A DNA stretch of 64,000 nucleotides from the NCBI GenBank assembly GCA_016716325.1, contig JADJWO010000001.1:1-64000 (forward strand), written 5' to 3'. The translations under genes and the position numbers were made by a program. The notes below the pieces were generated by a model. The model saw nothing but the letters and a program-made list of their open reading frames with translations, made no database searches and was not told the origin of the DNA. The stretch comes from Nitrosomonadales bacterium (GTDB lineage Bacteria > Pseudomonadota > Gammaproteobacteria > Burkholderiales > Gallionellaceae). Below are positions 59,916 to 64,000 of this stretch, one piece after another (the stretch's first letter is position 1; each line of letters opens with the position of its first letter).

Positions 59916-61367
59916 ATGAAATACATCTCCACCCGCGGCAACGCGCCCGCAAAAACTTTCACCGAGATCCTCTTGGGGGGTCTTGCACCCGATGGCGGCC
60001 TGTACCTGCCGGAGCAATATCCGCAGGTGACGCGCGCCGAACTGGATGCGTGGCGCAAGCTGTCCTATGCCGATCTCGCATTCGCGGTGTTGTCGAAGTT
60101 CATCACCGACATCCCGGCAGCCGACCTGAAAGCCATCGTCAGCAAGACCTACACCGCCGAGGTGTACGGCAACGGCCGCACAGACTCCGATTTTTCGCAG
60201 ATCACGCCATTGCGCAAATTGACCGGTGGCGTGTACCTGCTCGAACTGTCCAACGGCCCGACGCTGGCGTTCAAGGACATGGCGATGCAGTTGCTGGGCA
60301 ACCTGTTCGAGTATGCGCTGGCGAAGCAGCACGAGGAGTTGAACATCCTCGGCGCGACCTCGGGCGACACCGGCTCCGCCGCCGAATACGCGATGCGCGG
60401 CAAGCGCGGCATCCGCGTGTTCATGCTGTCGCCGAACGGCAAGATGAGCGCGTTCCAGCGCGCGCAGATGTATTCGCTGCAAGACCCCAACATCCACAAT
60501 ATCGCCGTCAACGGTTTCTTTGACGACGCGCAGGATATGGTGAAAGCGGTATCCAACGACCATGCGTTCAAGGCGAAATACAAGATCGGCACGGTCAACT
60601 CCATCAACTGGGCGCGCGTGTCGGCGCAGGTGGTGTACTACTTCAAGGGCTACTTCGCGGCGACGACCTCCAACGACGAACAGGTCGCGTTCTCGGTGCC
60701 GTCCGGCAACTTCGGCAACATCTGCGCCGGCCACATCGCGCGCATGATGGGCCTGCCGATCGGGCAACTGATCCTCGCCACCAACGAGAACGACGTGCTG
60801 GACGAGTTCTTCCGCACCGGCGTGTATCGTCCGCGCGGCACGGCGCATACCTACGAGACCAGCAGCCCGTCGATGGACATTTCCAAGGCGTCCAACTTCG
60901 AGCGCTTCGTGTTCGATCTGGTCGGACGCGACGGCGCCAAGGTGCGCGAGTTCTGGGCCAACGTCGATCGCGCCGCCGGCAACGCCGACGTGGCTGCGTT
61001 CGACATCAAGCACACGCCTTATTGGGATGCGCTGCCGAAGTTCGAGTTCGCTTCCGGCAAGAGCGCCCACCAGGACAGGCTGAAGACCATCCGCGAATTG
61101 TGGGAGGAATACGGCGTGATGATCGATACGCACACCGCCGACGGCCTGAAGGTCGGTCTGGAACAGCGCCGCCCGAGTTTGCCGCTGATCTGCCTGGAAA
61201 CGGCACTGCCGGCCAAGTTCGCCGAGACCATCCGGGAAGCGCTGGGCCGCGAACCCGAGCGTCCGGAATCCATGGTCGGCATCGAAGACCTGCCGCAGCG
61301 CGTGGAAGTGATGGATGCGGATGTGGCGAAGCTGAAGTCATTCATCAGCGCGAACGTTCCGCACTAG
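59916..61367 (+). CDS. thrC: Threonine synthase
   Basis: A 483-residue PLP enzyme (long, class II-type of proteobacteria) that converts O-phosphohomoserine to threonine. N-terminal MKYISTRGNAPAKTFTEILLGGLAPDGGLYLPE, PLP lysine in LAFKDMAMQLLG, phosphate loop GATSGDTGSAAEYA and FSVPSGNFGNICAGHIARMMGL. Length as in E. coli-like or longer betaproteobacterial forms. Forms the threonine pathway with hom. Confidence 0.97.
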   Translation: MKYISTRGNAPAKTFTEILLGGLAPDGGLYLPEQYPQVTRAELDAWRKLSYADLAFAVLSKFITDIPAADLKAIVSKTYTAEVYGNGRTDSDFSQITPLRKLTGGVYLLELSNGPTLAFKDMAMQLLGNLFEYALAKQHEELNILGATSGDTGSAAEYAMRGKRGIRVFMLSPNGKMSAFQRAQMYSLQDPNIHNIAVNGFFDDAQDMVKAVSNDHAFKAKYKIGTVNSINWARVSAQVVYYFKGYFAATTSNDEQVAFSVPSGNFGNICAGHIARMMGLPIGQLILATNENDVLDEFFRTGVYRPRGTAHTYETSSPSMDISKASNFERFVFDLVGRDGAKVREFWANVDRAAGNADVAAFDIKHTPYWDALPKFEFASGKSAHQDRLKTIRELWEEYGVMIDTHTADGLKVGLEQRRPSLPLICLETALPAKFAETIREALGREPERPESMVGIEDLPQRVEVMDADVAKLKSFISANVPH

Positions 61368-61374
61368 CCTTGCC

Positions 61375-61498
61375 GTCATTTCCGCGAAAGCGGGAATCCA
61401 GTTAGGGATGCGCTGAACAAGTATGGTTTTGTCGTTCCCGCGCAAGCGGGAACCCAGTTAAATCAACAAGCTGGATTCCCGCTTGCGCGGGAATGACG
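61375..61498. repeat. Family B compound (three cores)
   Basis: One core (61375-61401) joined to half of a TAGGGATGCGCTGA-ended element carrying two further cores. A mosaic of two insertions. Confidence 0.88.
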
Positions 61499-61538
61499 GA
61501 GATTCTTCGTACAGTGCAGTAGGAGATCAAGGAGTGTC

Positions 61539-61829
61539 ATGTCCAAACAGCCTTGTGTCTATATCCTCGCCAGCCAGCGCAACGGTACGCTTTACATCGG
61601 GGTGACTGGTGATCTTGTGAAACGGGTGTGGGAACACAAGAATGACTTGGCCGATGGATTTACCAAGAAGTACGACGTCCATTCCCTGGTTTATTTTGAA
61701 CAATGCGATGACATGGTTGCTGCGATTGCTCGTGAAAAGCAGCTAAAAAAGTGGAATCGTGCATGGAAAGTTGAACTGATCGAATCAACGAATCCGGAAT
61801 GGCGGGATTTATGGGAAGAAATTGCCTGA
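61539..61829 (+). CDS. GIY-YIG nuclease superfamily protein
   Basis: A 96-residue single-domain protein with the motifs VYILASQRNGTLYIGVT (GIY-YIG as VYI...YIG), the Arg in LVKRVWEHK, and FEQCDDMVAAIAREKQLKKWNRAWKVELI including the catalytic-type Glu. Such small proteins (UPF0213/YhbQ-like) are common and may be nucleases, though in vivo roles are uncertain. CAAGGAG precedes the ATG. It lies between two family B elements. Confidence 0.9.
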   Translation: MSKQPCVYILASQRNGTLYIGVTGDLVKRVWEHKNDLADGFTKKYDVHSLVYFEQCDDMVAAIAREKQLKKWNRAWKVELIESTNPEWRDLWEEIA

Positions 61830-61849
61830 TGCTGACTGTAAATATATCT

Positions 61850-61973
61850 GTCATTCCCGCGCAAGCGGGAATCCAGCAAAAATACCAATGCCGCGTAGCG
61901 GGAAAATTTTATGTACTGTCTCGCTGCGCGAGGTCTGTTGAATTGACTGGATTCCCGCTTGCGCGGGAATGAC
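61850..61973. repeat. Family B pair upstream of the AEC transporter gene
   Basis: Inverted ATTCCCGC-GCAA-GCGGGAAT cores around CCGCGTAGCGGG and CTCGCTGCGCGAGG small hairpins; ends 6 bases before the next ATG. Confidence 0.92.
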
Positions 61974-61979
61974 GATGGA

Positions 61980-62885
61980 ATGAACAATCTCATCCTGCTC
62001 ATCCTCTGCTTCCTCGCCGGCATGCTGTTGCGCCATCTGCGGCGCATGCCGGACAACGCGCCGGCCACGCTCAACAGCTTCATCATCCACGTCTCGCTGC
62101 CGGCGCTGACACTGCTGTACATCCACGAACTGCACCTGTCCGGCGATGTCGTGCTGACCGCGCTGATGGCATGGATCGTGTTCGGCCTGTCGGCGGGTTT
62201 CTTCTGGTCGGTCGGGCGCTGGCTGTCGTTGCCGCGCCGGACGACGGGCGCGCTGATCGTGGTCGGCGGGCTGGGCAACACCTCGTTCTTCGGCCTGCCG
62301 ATGGTCGAGGCTTTCTACGGCAAGGAGGGGTTGGGTACCGCCATCATCGCCGACCAGCTCGGTTCCTTCCTTGCACTGTCCATCCTCGGCATCACGGTCG
62401 CCGGCATCTATTCGTCGGGCAGGCCGACGATGGCGGAGATCGCGAAACGCATCGCGCTGTTCCCGCCGTTCATCGCGCTGGTCATCGCCCTGCTGCTGAT
62501 CCCGGTCGAGTATGCGGACTGGTTCACGCTGTTATTGAAGCGGCTGGGCGACACGCTGGCGCCGCTGGCGCTGTTGTCGGTGGGGTTGCAACTGCGCCTC
62601 GGGCATGTCGCGGAACACAGGCGCAACCTCGCATTGGGGCTGGGCTTCAAGCTCATCCTCGCGCCGCTGGTGGTTTACCTGTTGTATGTGCAGATGCTCG
62701 GCGCGCGCGGCCTGCCCATCCAGGTCACGCTGTTCGAGGCGGCGATGCCGCCGATGATCACCGCCGCCATCGTGGCCAGTGAACACGACCTCGACCCGCC
62801 GCTGGCCAACCTGATGGTGGCGGTCGGACTGATCGTTTCTTTCTTCACGCTCAGTGCGTGGTGGTATGTGTGGAGAGCGGTATAA
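61980..62885 (+). CDS. AEC (auxin efflux carrier) family transporter
   Basis: A 301-residue membrane protein with about ten spans, e.g. LILLILCFLAGMLLRHL, AWIVFGLSAGFFWSVG and TLAPLALLSVGLQLRLGHV. The signature GGLGNTSFFGLPMVEAFYG and MPPMITAAIVASEHDLD are typical of AEC proteins, secondary carriers for organic acids or similar solutes. ATG 61980 lies just after a repeat, so its native promoter may be displaced. Confidence 0.9.
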   Translation: MNNLILLILCFLAGMLLRHLRRMPDNAPATLNSFIIHVSLPALTLLYIHELHLSGDVVLTALMAWIVFGLSAGFFWSVGRWLSLPRRTTGALIVVGGLGNTSFFGLPMVEAFYGKEGLGTAIIADQLGSFLALSILGITVAGIYSSGRPTMAEIAKRIALFPPFIALVIALLLIPVEYADWFTLLLKRLGDTLAPLALLSVGLQLRLGHVAEHRRNLALGLGFKLILAPLVVYLLYVQMLGARGLPIQVTLFEAAMPPMITAAIVASEHDLDPPLANLMVAVGLIVSFFTLSAWWYVWRAV

Positions 62886-62899
62886 ACTTCACCTGTGAC

Positions 62900-62925
62900 G
62901 TCATTCCCGCGCAGGCGGGAATCCA
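62900..62925. repeat. Single family B core
   Basis: GTCATTCCCGCGCAGGCGGG and following AATCCAG: a solitary copy, next to the larger block at 62932. Confidence 0.85.
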
Positions 62926-62931
62926 GTCCAA

Positions 62932-63111
62932 CTATTGATGTTTCCATAATTAATGACATTCGCGCCGTCATTCCCGCGCAAGCGGGAATCCAGTGGGTTT
63001 AATGAAAATGCATTTTTTTCTTGCTGGATTCCCGCTTGCGCGGGAATGACGCGGTTTTTTCACTCGACTTCATTTCTGATCATCTTGTCCTGATTTATGG
63101 AAGGATCAATA
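62932..63111. repeat. 180-bp block, left copy of a pair flanking the methyltransferase gene
   Basis: Begins CTATTGATGTTTCCATAATT and ends TTATGGAAGGATCAATA. Its centre is a family B inverted pair around TTTAATGAAAATGCATTTTT. The partner at 63827-64000 shares both flanks, but the central segment lies in the opposite orientation. Confidence 0.88.
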
Positions 63112-63115
63112 AAGA

Positions 63116-63193
63116 ACGCCCTCGCAACGCGAGGGACAAGGCCAAAAGGCATTTTTGATAAAACCAATGGATTCCCGCCTACGCGGGAATGAC
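63116..63193. repeat. Family B half element, inverse of the nadA-nudB spacer copy
   Basis: Carries CCCTCGCAACGCGAGGGACA and GGCCAAAAGGC before a final core ATTCCCGCCTACGCGGGAAT; it is the inverse of part of 15055-15171. Confidence 0.85.
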
Positions 63194-63218
63194 GGGTTCA
63201 TGGATAGGGAGAAATAAA

Positions 63219-63833
63219 TTGAGTAGCATCTGGAACGAACGTTATGCGGGCGAGGAATACCTGTTCGGCGAACAGCCGAATGCCTTCCTGGTTTCGCAGC
63301 AGCACAGGCTGGAACCGGGCATGAGCTGTCTGGCGGTGGCCGATGGCGAAGGGCGCAACGGCGTGTGGCTGGCGCAACAGGGGCTGGACGTGCTGTCGGT
63401 GGAATCTTCGCCGGTCGCGCTGGACAAGGCACAGCGGCTGGCCTCGGCACGCGGCGTTGCGGTACGGTTCGAGCTGGCCGACCTGTTCTCGTGGGAGTGG
63501 GGCAAGGAACGCTTCGATGTGGTCGCCGCCATCTTCATCCAGTTCGCCCCGCCCGGCATGCGCGAACAGATGTTCGAAAACATCAGGCGCTGCCTCAAGC
63601 CGGGCGGGTTGCTGCTGCTGCAGGGATACACGCCGCGCCAGCTCGAATACAGGACCGGCGGCCCGTCACAGGCCGAGAACCTTTATACCGAAGCCATGCT
63701 GCGCGAACTGTGCGCCGGCATGGAGATCCTGCACCTGCGCGAACACGACAGCATCATCCGCGAAGGGACGGGACACAGCGGCATGTCGGCGCTGATCGAT
63801 CTGGCGGCGCGCAAGGCCGAAAGCATCTATTGA
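63219..63833 (+). CDS. SAM-dependent methyltransferase (class I, TehB-like)
   Basis: A 204-residue methyltransferase starting SSIWNERYAGEEYLFGEQPNAFL, with SAM motif I LAVADGEGRNGVWLA, the acidic motif II VESSPVALD, FELADLFSW and FDVVAAIFIQFAPP, then GGLLLLQGYTPRQLEY. The N-terminal W-N-x-R-Y and F-G-x-x-P-N pattern is typical of tellurite/thiol-type small methyltransferases. TTG 63219 with AGGGAGA upstream is chosen; the in-frame ATG 63189 lies inside a repeat. Its stop codon is embedded in the right copy of the 180-bp block. Confidence 0.88.
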   Translation: MSSIWNERYAGEEYLFGEQPNAFLVSQQHRLEPGMSCLAVADGEGRNGVWLAQQGLDVLSVESSPVALDKAQRLASARGVAVRFELADLFSWEWGKERFDVVAAIFIQFAPPGMREQMFENIRRCLKPGGLLLLQGYTPRQLEYRTGGPSQAENLYTEAMLRELCAGMEILHLREHDSIIREGTGHSGMSALIDLAARKAESIY

Positions 63834-64000
63834 TGTTTCAATAATTAATGACATCCGCGCCGCGCAAGCGGGAATCCAGCAAGAAAAAAAGCATTTTCAT
63901 TAAAACCACTGGATTCCCGCTTGCGCGGGAATGACACGGTTTTTTCTTCACTCGACTTCATTTCTGATCGTCTTGTCCTGATTTATGGAAAGCTCAATAG
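63827..64000. repeat. Right copy of the 180-bp block, centre inverted (runs to the window edge)
   Basis: Begins CTATTGATGTTTCAATAATT, overlapping the methyltransferase stop, and ends CTCAATAG. Flanks match 62932-63111; the central AAGAAAAAAAGCATTTTCAT segment is the reverse complement of the left copy's centre. Confidence 0.88.

Overview
The window looks like a chromosomal segment of a betaproteobacterium, most likely from the Nitrosomonadales/Gallionellaceae side. This placement is inferred from protein character and synteny (rplU-rpmA-obgE-proB, trxA-rho, alaA-hom-thrC, a paired AddAB-type helicase/nuclease locus, fdxA, queD) and from very abundant short palindromic repeats; no search could be run. 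Most of the sequence is core housekeeping DNA on both strands, with two accessory stretches.

Layout. 1-2.6 kb: a decayed Ser/Thr kinase, a TesA-like esterase and an aldo/keto reductase with two frameshifts. 2.7-3.5 kb: a DODA-type dioxygenase. 4-9.9 kb: a minus-strand cluster (HlyD adaptor, FtsX-like permease, ATPase, TetR regulator, two cytochrome c'-like proteins, a membrane protein, a Gly/Met-rich secreted protein). 10-14 kb: an accessory patch with a lone tyrosine recombinase, an unknown gene, and a YbeL/universal-stress-protein pair bracketed by a partial copy of nadA and nadA itself. 15-19.4 kb: nudB, a barnase-like RNase with its barstar inhibitor coupled to aspS, DUF502 and FmdB genes. 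19.6-27 kb: rhlE, proB, obgE, rpmA, rplU, rho, trxA, fdxA. 27-33.7 kb: addB/addA-like genes and a BFD-type ferredoxin. 33.7-37 kb: a PAS/GAF/HD-GYP sensor. 37.5-44.7 kb: sodB, the ydbH-ynbE-ydbL trio, a PolB-like exonuclease, rlmD, a rhodanese, a HopJ-family gene, a BAX-inhibitor-1 protein. 44.9-51.3 kb: a compact integrative island beside tRNA-Ser (AlpA, Rep-like protein, unknown gene, RloB, AAA15 ATPase, P4-type integrase). 51.5-64 kb: queD, a TgpA/DUF58/MoxR cluster, a Mth938-like gene, alaA-hom-thrC, a GIY-YIG protein, an AEC transporter and a methyltransferase.

The most unusual property is invasion of genes, not only spacers, by short palindromic elements. Several unrelated families sit inside open reading frames without breaking them: three places in addB, five in addA, one in rlmD, and a 147-nt terminal-inverted-repeat element inside the RNase gene between two catalytic residues. 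Family A (CCCTCTCCC...GGGAGAGGG) has no stop codon in any of six frames, and family B (ATTCCCGC...GCGGGAAT) is open in five of six. This resembles Rickettsia palindromic elements and the neisserial dRS3/NIME mosaics, but involves several families at once and includes DNA-repair, rRNA-modification and toxin genes. Other structures worth attention are the 75-bp tandem array with a perfect hairpin around the proB stop codon, the truncated tRNA-Ser copy, and the island end motifs.
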